A DNA stretch of 6,792 nt from Fidelibacterota bacterium TCS55 (GTDB lineage: Bacteria; Fidelibacterota; Marinisomatia; Marinisomatales; TCS55), in contig CAJJBS010000033.1 in the NCBI GenBank assembly GCA_905182385.1, positions 1 to 6,792 of the forward strand, in the 5' to 3' direction. The first letter of the stretch is position 1. Every line of letters begins with the position of its first letter. The position numbers and the translations under genes are program-made. This document shows positions 1 to 6,113 of the stretch, in pieces. The notes beneath the pieces were generated by a model. The model ran no database searches, was not told where the DNA came from, and was given only the letters and a program-made list of their open reading frames with translations.

Positions 1-322
1 TCCAATCAGAATGAACACCTCCACCATTTATCAATTGTTTAGCCATTTTTTTAAGATTCTTTGCTTTGGTTGGAGCTAATCCAATTCTTTGGATTAGCAT
101 TTGAATTTTTTCAACTTTAAGTGCAGCCATTTTATTAGGTGTGTTCGCCATTTTAAATAAAGCAGGTGTTACTCTATTTACCATTTTATCGGTTGTCTGA
201 GCAGATAGCATTACAGCAACTAGTAATGTATATGCACTAGAATGCTCAAGTGGAATAGGTGGGGCAGGGTAAAGTCGTTCTAGAATAATTCCAATCTTTT
301 TTGCTTTTTCACTTCGATTCAT
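1..322 (-). CDS. nth: Endonuclease III, N-terminal part (cut by window edge)
   Basis: This is the first 107 residues of a base-excision-repair DNA glycosylase/AP lyase, which removes oxidised pyrimidines and nicks at the abasic site. The reading frame runs off base 1. The stretch LLVAVMLSAQTTD (residues 33-45) matches the E. coli Nth segment LLIAVLLSAQATD almost residue for residue. It includes Gln42, equivalent to E. coli Gln41, which inserts into the DNA at the lesion. The following VNRVTPALF and the segment around ANTP (59-62) and IGL (80-82) also match Nth. The HhH motif, the catalytic Lys and Asp and the Fe-S cysteines lie outside the window, so activity cannot be judged. The ATG at 322 is the earliest possible start, because an in-frame TGA lies 12 bases upstream. 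No good SD is visible. The gene starts 29 bases after the aminotransferase stop on the same strand and is probably co-transcribed or translationally coupled. Confidence 0.93.
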   Translation of the reverse strand, partial: MNRSEKAKKIGIILERLYPAPPIPLEHSSAYTLLVAVMLSAQTTDKMVNRVTPALFKMANTPNKMAALKVEKIQMLIQRIGLAPTKAKNLKKMAKQLINGGGVHSDW

Positions 323-351
323 TAATCCAACTCATATTTTATCTTTTCAAA

Positions 352-1257
352 CTATAAATTTTTAGATTCGATATCTTTAATGTAGTAATCTTGCAATATT
401 TTTGTTTTCTCTCCTCTTATTCCATTGCCAATCACTTTTTCATCAACACTTATTACTGGGATAATACCTGCAAAGGTTCCCGTTACAAAAATTTCATGAG
501 CAGATAATACATCTTTTACGTTAAAGTTTTTTTCTTTTAGACTAATTTGCTTCTCCTTACATATGCGTATCACATTTTGTCTTGTGATTCCATTTAAACA
601 ATGTTCACCGGTAGACGTCCATACTTCATTTGATTTTATAATAAAAAAATTAGTTGAGTTACAAGTAGATATATAGCCGTAAGGATCAAGCATTAAGCCT
701 TCATCTGCCCCTTTTTTATCTGCTTCAATACAAGCTGCAATACAATTGTGTTTACTTAAAGAATTAACATGAGGATTTTGAACACGATTATCTCTTAACG
801 TAGAAACAATAGCTAACCTTATACCATTAATTCCAACTTTTGGGTCAGGCTTTTTATATTCAGGAATTATGACTATTGATGGATCTCCAATAGTAACTTT
901 TGGATGTTGGTATGGTGTTTTCTTTAATCCTCTTGAAATTATCAATCTAATATGAACATCAGAAAACATATTATTTTTTTCAAGTGTTTCAGTAAGTATT
1001 TTCTTTAATTCCTCTTTACTTGTGCTTATTTCAAGTGCGATTTCATTAGCACCATAAAAAAGACGGTCTAAATGATCATCAAGGTGAAGAAGAATGCCAT
1101 TGTGAAGTCGAATTCCTTCCCAGACTCCATCGCCTAAAAGAAAGCCTGCATCAAGAACCGAGATGTATGCTTTGGATCGGTGATAAAATTCACCATTAAT
1201 ATATATTTGAATATCTTTGTTCCGGACATCTTCTTTATATTCGTGAGTTGAAGTCAT
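352..1257 (-). CDS. Class IV aminotransferase-fold protein (IlvE / D-amino-acid aminotransferase-like) with altered active site
   Basis: This 301-residue protein has the usual length of the PLP fold type IV family: branched-chain aminotransferase, D-amino-acid aminotransferase and aminodeoxychorismate lyase. Seen: INGEF near the N-terminus (20-24), GDGVWEGIR (42-50), DHLDRL (61-66) with Arg65 equivalent to the PLP-phosphate arginine of E. coli IlvE (Arg59), GITR (223-226), and the GTFAGIIPV strand (260-268). Odd: aligned without gaps to IlvE, the catalytic Lys159 falls on Val164 (Asn165 in the D-amino-acid-aminotransferase spacing), Tyr164 becomes Lys169, and Glu193 becomes Thr198, giving STCNSTNFF where SEG..ENLF is usual. 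So the fold is secure but the reaction is not. Lys169 may serve as a relocated Schiff-base lysine, or the enzyme may do different chemistry. The neighbouring permease, 24 bases upstream and in the same direction, suggests an amino acid or amine substrate. The stop is TAG. The ATG is the only Met near the N-terminus and has an AGGAGG four bases upstream. Confidence 0.88.
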   Translation of the reverse strand: MTSTHEYKEDVRNKDIQIYINGEFYHRSKAYISVLDAGFLLGDGVWEGIRLHNGILLHLDDHLDRLFYGANEIALEISTSKEELKKILTETLEKNNMFSDVHIRLIISRGLKKTPYQHPKVTIGDPSIVIIPEYKKPDPKVGINGIRLAIVSTLRDNRVQNPHVNSLSKHNCIAACIEADKKGADEGLMLDPYGYISTCNSTNFFIIKSNEVWTSTGEHCLNGITRQNVIRICKEKQISLKEKNFNVKDVLSAHEIFVTGTFAGIIPVISVDEKVIGNGIRGEKTKILQDYYIKDIESKNL

Positions 1258-1261
1258 GTTG

Positions 1262-1267
1262 CCTCCT
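1262..1267 (-). promoter_or_regulatory. Ribosome binding site of the aminotransferase gene
   Basis: A perfect AGGAGG on the minus strand lies in the 24-base gap after the permease stop and ends four bases before the ATG at 1257. The spacing is short, but the match is full, and it supports this start. It is one of only two strong SD sequences in the window. The permease, the lipoprotein and the helicase lack one. Confidence 0.75.
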
Positions 1268-1281
1268 ATAAAAATGAAATA

Positions 1282-2607
1282 TTAGTTATTTAGTAAGATA
1301 TTATTTTTTTTAAAAAATAAAAAGTAAACTGGTATTCCAGATACTACAAACAATAGGTCTTGCATAGAGAGGTTAAATTGATAGTAAATCCGTAGTATAA
1401 CTAAGCTTATAAGACCGCATAAATAAATTGAAGGTAATAAAGGATAAAGAGGCATTCTATAACCACTCTCACCGATATCTAATATTCTAAATTTGAAGAA
1501 AGCTGCCGTTGTAAAAGTATAAAAAATAAGTATTGTAAATACCATACCAGTTACAATTGTTTCAAAGTTTTGCCTCACAACTAATAGAATAATGCCCCAA
1601 ATACAATGAGCAAGAATTGCATTGTTTGGAGTTCTAAACTTTGGATGAATATTGTCAAACCATTTAAATAATAACCCATCTCTCGCCATAGCGTAGTAAA
1701 GACGACTTGCAGACATCATTGTTCCATTAATACTTCCAGTTGCTGAAATAATAACCGTAATTGACATTAGAGTTGCGCCTAAATTTCCAAATAACAAAGT
1801 AGATATATCTGAAGCGACAATTGAGCTTGATCGAACACCATCCATTCCTAGTACTGTATGGTAGAGGATATTTGCTGAAATATAAATAACGGCTATAGAT
1901 GATATGCCGTAAAACATTGTTTTAGGAATTATCTTTTGTGGATTTTTCATCTCTCCAGCTATATATCCAACCCTATCCCATCCTAAAAATGAAAACAGAA
2001 TTAGCATTAACGCAGCTACTATATTTCCAATTGGTCCCAAATTTTCAGTTACATTCGCAGTCTCTGATAATTTCAAGAAGTCGCCTTCAAAGGCTGCAAG
2101 ACCAGCTATGGTAAAAATAATAATTCCTGATGTTTTGATCAGTGTAGAAAACTTATTATAGAAGCTTGCTTTCTCGACCCCCATATAATTAATTATACCA
2201 AAAATAATTATAATTATAATTGAAGCTATAATCTTTTCAAATTGACTCATCGGTATGAAATAACCTAAATAATTGGCTGTAATTAAACTGATTCCAGCAG
2301 CAGGGCTTGTTCGAATTATGAGTAACTGAGCCCAACCAAAGATAAATCCCCAAAAAGGTCCAAAAGCTTCTTTTATATAGACATATTCTCCACCTGTTTT
2401 TGGAAAACGAGAACCAAGTTCAGCATAGATTAGAGAACCTGTATAAACAAAAACAGAGACTATAAGCCATAGTATAATAATTAAAGTAAATGAATCTGCA
2501 TATCCTGCAATAATTTGAGGAGTTGCAAAAATAGCTGAACCTATTGTAATCCCAATTAAAAGAGATATACTATCTAGTAAACCTAAAGATTTTTTTAGTT
2601 TTGCCAT
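1282..2607 (-). CDS. APC-superfamily amino acid permease (LAT-like)
   Basis: This is a 441-residue inner-membrane amino acid transporter with about 12 hydrophobic segments, normal in length for the family. Seen: the TM1 substrate-binding break GSAIFATP (23-30, a variant of the family GSGIF.TP); YAELGSRFPKTGGEYVY (61-77) followed by an FGPFWGFIFGW helix start; GWDRVGYIAGEMKNPQ (209-224), the TM6-loop signature of L-type amino acid transporters (GEIKNP in many members); and SASRLYYAMARDGLLF (299-314) in the TM8 region. The C-terminus ends in a short basic and asparagine-rich tail (433-441). The exact substrate cannot be read from the sequence. It is the first gene of the likely permease-aminotransferase-nth transcript, so its substrate may feed the aminotransferase (inference). 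No SD precedes the ATG; a TATAAT box seven bases upstream suggests a leaderless message. The stop is TAA. Confidence 0.92.
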   Translation of the reverse strand: MAKLKKSLGLLDSISLLIGITIGSAIFATPQIIAGYADSFTLIIILWLIVSVFVYTGSLIYAELGSRFPKTGGEYVYIKEAFGPFWGFIFGWAQLLIIRTSPAAGISLITANYLGYFIPMSQFEKIIASIIIIIIFGIINYMGVEKASFYNKFSTLIKTSGIIIFTIAGLAAFEGDFLKLSETANVTENLGPIGNIVAALMLILFSFLGWDRVGYIAGEMKNPQKIIPKTMFYGISSIAVIYISANILYHTVLGMDGVRSSSIVASDISTLLFGNLGATLMSITVIISATGSINGTMMSASRLYYAMARDGLLFKWFDNIHPKFRTPNNAILAHCIWGIILLVVRQNFETIVTGMVFTILIFYTFTTAAFFKFRILDIGESGYRMPLYPLLPSIYLCGLISLVILRIYYQFNLSMQDLLFVVSGIPVYFLFFKKNNILLNN

Positions 2608-2630
2608 TAAATAAATTATACATTTATTTA
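2608..2630. repeat. Perfect 9-base inverted repeat abutting the permease start (candidate operator)
   Basis: TAAATAAAT (2608-2616) and ATTTATTTA (2622-2630) are perfect reverse complements around a 5-base TATAC spacer. The repeat touches the permease start codon and covers the TATAAT box read on the minus strand. This is the usual geometry of a repressor site, but the region is very AT-rich and chance symmetry is a real alternative. Confidence 0.4.
2615..2620 (-). promoter_or_regulatory. Candidate -10 box (TATAAT) for the permease operon, predicted leaderless
   Basis: A consensus TATAAT on the minus strand is followed by seven bases and then the permease ATG. With usual -10 to start spacing, transcription would begin at or within a base or two of the A of ATG. 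That fits the absence of an SD. No convincing -35 hexamer is seen at 16-18 bases upstream. An AT-rich background makes a chance TATAAT possible. Confidence 0.45.
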
Positions 2631-2635
2631 GAATA

Positions 2636-2649
2636 AAATAAATTTATTT
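2636..2649. repeat. 14-base perfect palindrome in the divergent intergenic region
   Basis: AAATAAATTTATTT is fully self-complementary and reuses the AAATAAA half-site of the inverted repeat 20 bases away. It lies upstream of both the permease and the YHYH lipoprotein. Together the two sites could be a tandem operator for the divergent pair, but this is low-complexity AT sequence. Confidence 0.3.
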
Positions 2650-2707
2650 AACTATTTATTTTTACTTTGGTCTAATGGATTAATTAAATAAAAAATGAAA
2701 GTTGACC

Positions 2708-3685
2708 ATGAAACCAAAAAAGTTTTTTCACCTTCACTTATCTGGACTTATGATTCTTTTATCAGGTTGTGATGATTCAAATAGTTCTTTGAACGAGAAT
2801 ATTCAAGAAGGTGCGTATTCTACAGCAAATATTTTATGTGAATTAAGTGAAGATATCTATAATAGTGATGAATCTGTTAATACAAATAGTAAATATGCAT
2901 GGACGTGTAACACTCTTGATAGAGTGCTCTCCGGAAACGGTATTCCAAATCATGAGGTAGGGACTTTCCCTAATCCGCACAATCCCAATACTATTAGTCC
3001 ACAAAATATTAATCATTCTTTTTCACTTCGTCCAATTCTTGTATCTGAATCTGGAGTTGAAACTGGTGGACCAAGAGGCGCGATAGCATATGCATTAAAT
3101 AGCGTAAAATTTGACCCAGGAACAGCTGGGCGATGTGATGATGCTGGTAAGTGTAGCTTAGCTCAAGGTCAAGGGAGATGGAGTATAGAAGCACTGGGTC
3201 ATAACACTTTCAATTTTGGTGATGATATGAATCATGCTCATGTTCAACCAACAGGAGAATATCACTATCATGGTATGCCAGAACTTTTAATAGCAAAATT
3301 AGATAAAGGAGCCCCAATGACATTAGTAGGCTGGGCTTCTGATGGTTTTCCTATTTATGCACGATATGGGTATACTGATCCAAATGATTCTAGTAGTGAT
3401 ATTAAAATTCTAAAACCAAGCTGGAAACTTAAAAAAACACCAGATACTGGACGCCCTGATACTTTGACGGTTCTAAGTAGTGGTCCGGGTGGATCTTTAT
3501 ATCCAAATAAAGCTATTCCTTTAGGGGCTTTTACGCAGGATTTTGAATATGAGGAAGGCTTTGGTGATCTTGATCAGTGCAATGGACGTGTAGGTGTGAC
3601 GCCTGAATTTCCAGAAGGCATATACTATTATATGGTAACAGAAGAATTCCCTTTCTTTTCAAGATGTTTAAAGGGAGACTTTTAA
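2708..3685 (+). CDS. YHYH-domain lipoprotein of unknown function
   Basis: This is a 325-residue exported protein. I chose the ATG at 2708 over an in-frame TTG at 2702, because it gives a clean lipoprotein signal: a basic KPKK start, a hydrophobic stretch, and the lipobox LSGC with the lipidated cysteine at residue 21. Asp22-Asp23 follow; Asp at +2 retains lipoproteins in the inner membrane in E. coli, but whether that rule holds here is unknown. The body carries the YHYH-domain signature: NHAHVQPTGEYHYHG (175-189) and WASDGFPIYARYG (209-221), then IYYYMVTEEFPFF near the end. His176, 178, 186 and 188 form a tight cluster that could bind metal (inference). A RCDDAGKC pair and two late cysteines may form disulfides. 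The family's function is not established. The gene is divergent from the permease with about 100 bases between, and no SD is visible. The stop is TAA. Confidence 0.87.
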   Translation: MKPKKFFHLHLSGLMILLSGCDDSNSSLNENIQEGAYSTANILCELSEDIYNSDESVNTNSKYAWTCNTLDRVLSGNGIPNHEVGTFPNPHNPNTISPQNINHSFSLRPILVSESGVETGGPRGAIAYALNSVKFDPGTAGRCDDAGKCSLAQGQGRWSIEALGHNTFNFGDDMNHAHVQPTGEYHYHGMPELLIAKLDKGAPMTLVGWASDGFPIYARYGYTDPNDSSSDIKILKPSWKLKKTPDTGRPDTLTVLSSGPGGSLYPNKAIPLGAFTQDFEYEEGFGDLDQCNGRVGVTPEFPEGIYYYMVTEEFPFFSRCLKGDF

Positions 3686-3692
3686 TTCTTTA

Positions 3693-3865
3693 ATGTCTAA
3701 ATCTCAAGAAAATAATTTAACTTGGGAAAAAACTCATAATTTTCATATGGTAAATGTGCAAATTGTAATTCTCGGAATTGGAAAGTAGAAAAGGTTGGTT
3801 ATTTTGAATCTCATAGAAGAAAATTTCCAAAAAGATATAGAAAATGTCTTTCTTGCAATAAGTAA
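3693..3865 (+). pseudogene. Small CxxC...CxxC zinc-ribbon protein, interrupted by a -1 frameshift
   Basis: Starting at ATG 3693 the frame reads MSKSQENNLTWEKTHNFHMV and soon stops. From 3755 a second frame reads CANC, then 26 residues rich in Lys, Arg and aromatics, then CLSC-NK and a TAA at 3863-3865. Adding one A to the AAA run at 3752-3754 joins the two into a single 57-residue protein with HMVKCANC at the joint. The CX2C-X26-CX2C pattern is that of a small zinc ribbon. The C-terminal frame has no start codon of its own: an in-frame TAA lies just upstream at 3737-3739. So the locus is a recent pseudogene, an assembly or read error in a short A run, or a recoded gene. The only SD-like stretch, AGGGAG, lies 15 bases before the ATG, too far to be convincing. 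I cannot name the family. It lies directly after the YHYH gene and converges on the helicase. Confidence 0.55.
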
Positions 3866-3933
3866 AATGGTGAGAAATAGTAGTCGGGTTTAATAATTCA
3901 ACTTATACCTCTAAAGATATTTATTTTATTATT

Positions 3934-5649
3934 TTATCTTCTTCTTCTTGATCTATTATTTTTTTGTTGATTTCTTCTTCTACTCTTTTGATTACCACCG
4001 CCGCCGCCGCCACGCTTACCATCACCTGTATCTTTTTCAATCTGAATTAAAATATCAGCAAACTTCTTACCTTTAAAACTTTGGATTAGTTTGTCTTCGT
4101 ATTCTTCTTCAATCTCAAAGAATGAGAATGTTTTCATAATCTCAATATTACCAATAATTGCATTGCTAGAACGTAAACATTCATTGATTAAACCCATTAA
4201 CCGTCCAGGATTCATTTTACTTTGAAACCCTATATTTATATAATAGCCAGCAAGAGAAGCTGAACTTCGATCATTCCGATTTGGGTTATCGTGTCTCTTT
4301 TTTTCATTATTTTTTGAATTGTTAGATATATTGATATTTCTAGCATTTTTATAATATGAGAGGTATCGATTAAATTCAGTTGAAACAAAATGTTTAATTA
4401 ACTCATCTCTTTCAAGCCATTCTAGTTTTTTATAAATATCAGGCATGAATTGAGATATTTGTTGTTCATCTACTTTTACATTTTCGACTTTATCAATTAA
4501 ACTAAAAAGACGTGTTTTACAAATATCCATGCCTGTAGGAACATCTTCACGTGAAAAAGAGATTCTTGTTCGTTTTTCAATTTCACGAATTTTGCGCATT
4601 TCTCGTGTATGAAGAATAGCTATAGAAATCCCTTTTTTTCCAGCTCGACCAGTACGTCCGCTACGGTGAACATAAATCTCAAAATCATCTGGAAGATTAA
4701 AGTTGATAACATGTGATAAATCATCAACATCTAGACCACGTGCAGCTACATCAGTTGCCACTAGAAGTTGAAGCTGACGTTTACGAAAACGACCCATAAC
4801 TTCATCTCTTTCAGCCTGTGAAAGGTCTCCATTGAGAGTATCGGCATTATAACCATCATTCATGAGCTTATTAGCTATTTCTTTAGTTTCTCTACGCGTC
4901 CTACAAAATACTATACCATAAATATTAGGATTAATATCAGCAATACGTTTTACCACTTCATATCGTTCCTTAGCATTAACCATATAATATATGTGCTTAA
5001 CATTTTCGGCAGTAATATTCATTTGGGCTGCAGCAATTTTCATAGGATCATTCATATATGACTGAGTAATTGCTACTACTTTATTAGACATAGTTGCAGA
5101 AAAAAGTAAAGTTTGTTTTTCTTTAGGTGTATGAGAAAGGATCATTTCAAGATCTTCTTTAAAACCCATTGTAAGCATTTCATCGGCTTCATCTAATATG
5201 ATACGAGCAATCCGACTAATATTAAGTTTTTTTCTTTTAATTAGATCTTTAGTTCTACCTGGAGTACCAATAACGATATGGGCACCTTTATTCAATGACC
5301 TAATTTGTGTTTTTATATCACTTCCGCCGTAAACAGCTAATATATTAATTCCATTTAAATATTTTGAATATTTAGCAATGTCTTTTGCAATTTGAATACA
5401 GAGTTCTCTTGTTGGACAAAGGACTAATGTTTGCGTATCATTATATTTTAAATCAGTCAAATGTATTGCTGGAAGACCAAATGCTGCAGTTTTACCTGTT
5501 CCTGTTTGTGCAGTTGCAATTAAATCTTTATCAGAGGTCATTAAATGAGGTATCGTTTTAGCTTGTATAGGCGTTGGTGTTTCAAAACCCATTTCTGCAA
5601 TAGCTTTAAGAATATTTGAGTCTAAATTAGTTTGTTTAAAATTTTGCAT
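3934..5649 (-). CDS. deaD: DEAD-box ATP-dependent RNA helicase, DeaD/CsdA type
   Basis: This 571-residue cytoplasmic protein unwinds short RNA duplexes and remodels RNA-protein complexes; relatives act in cold-stress mRNA handling and ribosome assembly. Every helicase motif is intact: Q motif GFETPTPIQ (21-29), motif I AQTGTGKT (47-54), Ia PTREL (79-83), Ib TPGR (129-132), II DEAD (153-156), III SAT (184-186), IV IVFCRT (246-251), V ATDVAARGLDV (298-308) and VI HRSGRTGR (328-335). After an Asn-rich linker (438-459), residues about 464-537 (AGYYINIGFQ... to ILIQIE) fit the DbpA-type RNA-binding domain. The tail (543-571) is six glycines followed by an Arg/Lys/Gln/Asn-rich run ending in RSRRRR, a likely non-specific RNA-binding tail. 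It is close in length to bacterial DeaD proteins. It stands alone and is transcribed toward the zinc-ribbon remnant. No SD precedes the ATG. The stop is TAA. Confidence 0.96.
   Translation of the reverse strand: MQNFKQTNLDSNILKAIAEMGFETPTPIQAKTIPHLMTSDKDLIATAQTGTGKTAAFGLPAIHLTDLKYNDTQTLVLCPTRELCIQIAKDIAKYSKYLNGINILAVYGGSDIKTQIRSLNKGAHIVIGTPGRTKDLIKRKKLNISRIARIILDEADEMLTMGFKEDLEMILSHTPKEKQTLLFSATMSNKVVAITQSYMNDPMKIAAAQMNITAENVKHIYYMVNAKERYEVVKRIADINPNIYGIVFCRTRRETKEIANKLMNDGYNADTLNGDLSQAERDEVMGRFRKRQLQLLVATDVAARGLDVDDLSHVINFNLPDDFEIYVHRSGRTGRAGKKGISIAILHTREMRKIREIEKRTRISFSREDVPTGMDICKTRLFSLIDKVENVKVDEQQISQFMPDIYKKLEWLERDELIKHFVSTEFNRYLSYYKNARNINISNNSKNNEKKRHDNPNRNDRSSASLAGYYINIGFQSKMNPGRLMGLINECLRSSNAIIGNIEIMKTFSFFEIEEEYEDKLIQSFKGKKFADILIQIEKDTGDGKRGGGGGGNQKSRRRNQQKNNRSRRRR
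3994..4011 (-). repeat. GGC/GGT glycine-codon repeat in the helicase tail
   Basis: Six consecutive glycine codons (four GGC, then two GGT on the coding strand) encode residues 547-552 of the helicase. The run is strikingly GC-rich in an AT-rich region and is a trinucleotide repeat that could change length by slippage without breaking the frame. Confidence 0.7.
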
Positions 5650-5673
5650 TTATAAATTCGGTTTAATATGTAA

Positions 5674-5679
5674 AGTATA
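5674..5679 (-). promoter_or_regulatory. Candidate -10 box (TATACT) for the helicase gene
   Basis: TATACT on the minus strand lies 24 bases before the helicase ATG and would give a leader of roughly 18 bases. A second candidate, TATAAT, lies about 40 bases further upstream (near 5713-5718). Neither has a convincing -35 partner, and the leader has no SD. The AT-rich context makes this a weak call. Confidence 0.25.
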
Positions 5680-5808
5680 ATTAAATATAGCCAATCAACT
5701 TACTTCTTTATATTATAAAACTTACCTAGATATTTATAACGAGTGTCTTAGAAAATATTATCAGAAAGTTTTTTGAATTATAATAATAGTATTTATTAAC
5801 AAATCATT

Positions 5809-5840
5809 AAAGGCTCTCGGCTGAACTGAGGCTTTTTTGT
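5809..5840 (+). terminator. Intrinsic terminator-like hairpin with no gene upstream on its strand
   Basis: On the plus strand CTCGG (5816-5820) pairs with CTGAG (5826-5830) around a CTGAA loop. A flanking U-G pair follows, then one C-C mismatch, and then AAAGG pairs with TTTTT (5 bp including G-U). An alternative register pairs AAAGGCTC with GAGGCTTTT with one bulged G. The hairpin runs into TTTTTTGTTTTT. On the minus strand the G-U pairs become A-C mismatches and there is no comparable T run, so the plus strand is the likely reading. Upstream on that strand there is only non-coding DNA and the antisense of the helicase. It may end a short RNA or act as an attenuator for the small ORF that begins 47 bases downstream. 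Confidence 0.55.
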
Positions 5841-5886
5841 TTTTAATTTGAGAGTTACATTTAATCATAAAATTATTAAAGGTTAA

Positions 5887-6018
5887 ATGAGTTATTTTAA
5901 AAAAATCCAAAAAAAACGAATCTTATTATCATTAATTCTTCTAATGCCTATTTTATTGTTATCAATAATTTTACTGATGGTATCTAAAGGTTATTTAGCT
6001 GTGATACCTAAATGGTAA
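5887..6018 (+). CDS. Small single-pass membrane protein, 43 residues, unknown
   Basis: I do not recognise this ORF. It begins MSYFKKIQKKR, a strongly basic N-terminus. An unbroken hydrophobic run follows from about residue 12 to 32, rich in Leu and Ile with one Pro at 21. It ends with a short tail, SKGYLAVIPKW, and a TAA. By the positive-inside rule the N-terminus would be cytoplasmic. An AAAGG lies four bases before the ATG, which supports translation. The ORF follows the orphan hairpin at 5809-5840 and precedes two shorter hydrophobic ORFs. Any AT-rich stretch can give Leu/Ile/Phe-rich ORFs by chance, but the placement of the charges and the SD-like site favour a real gene. It could be a small accessory subunit of a membrane complex; nothing here identifies a partner. 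Confidence 0.5.
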   Translation: MSYFKKIQKKRILLSLILLMPILLLSIILLMVSKGYLAVIPKW

Positions 6019-6037
6019 ATAATTTCAAAAACTCTAT

Positions 6038-6106
6038 ATGATTAAATTTTTATTAATTTTTGTTACTATTGCAATGAGGATAGTCTTTGGTATATTTTTT
6101 GGGTGA
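6038..6106 (+). CDS. Very short hydrophobic ORF (22 residues), doubtful
   Basis: ATG 6038 to TGA 6104-6106 encodes a peptide beginning MIKFLLIFVTIAMRIV and ending FGIFFG, essentially one hydrophobic segment with a lysine near the start and an arginine in the middle. No SD precedes it. It lies 19 bases after the 43-residue ORF. Its GGGTGA stop region would serve as an SD-like sequence for the next ORF at 6114. It may be chance. Confidence 0.2.
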   Translation: MIKFLLIFVTIAMRIVFGIFFG

Positions 6107-6113
6107 AGTTTGT

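Noticed and set aside
1..2607. A defence system or mobile element around nth, permease and aminotransferase
   Set aside because: All three are ordinary chromosomal families; there are no integrase, transposase, terminal repeat or attachment-site signs.
2702..2707. TTG at 2702 as start of the YHYH lipoprotein
   Set aside because: The ATG two codons later gives the same signal peptide with a normal basic start, and no SD favours the TTG.
3009..3194. 61-residue open frame on the minus strand
   Set aside because: It lies wholly inside the YHYH gene on the opposite strand, has no SD and a low-complexity Gln/Leu/Ile composition; it is a shadow frame.
3909..3940. AAGATA...TATCTT hairpin as a bidirectional terminator between the zinc-ribbon remnant and the helicase
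   Set aside because: Only six AT-rich base pairs with a 15-base loop, and one arm lies in the helicase stop region; too weak to call.
5671..5700. TTGATT plus TATACT as a full sigma-70 promoter for the helicase
   Set aside because: The spacer would be only 13 bases; kept only as a weak -10 candidate.
5760..5868. Minus-strand 35-codon frame starting at 5868
   Set aside because: It crosses the terminator-like hairpin, has no SD, and its product has no recognisable pattern.
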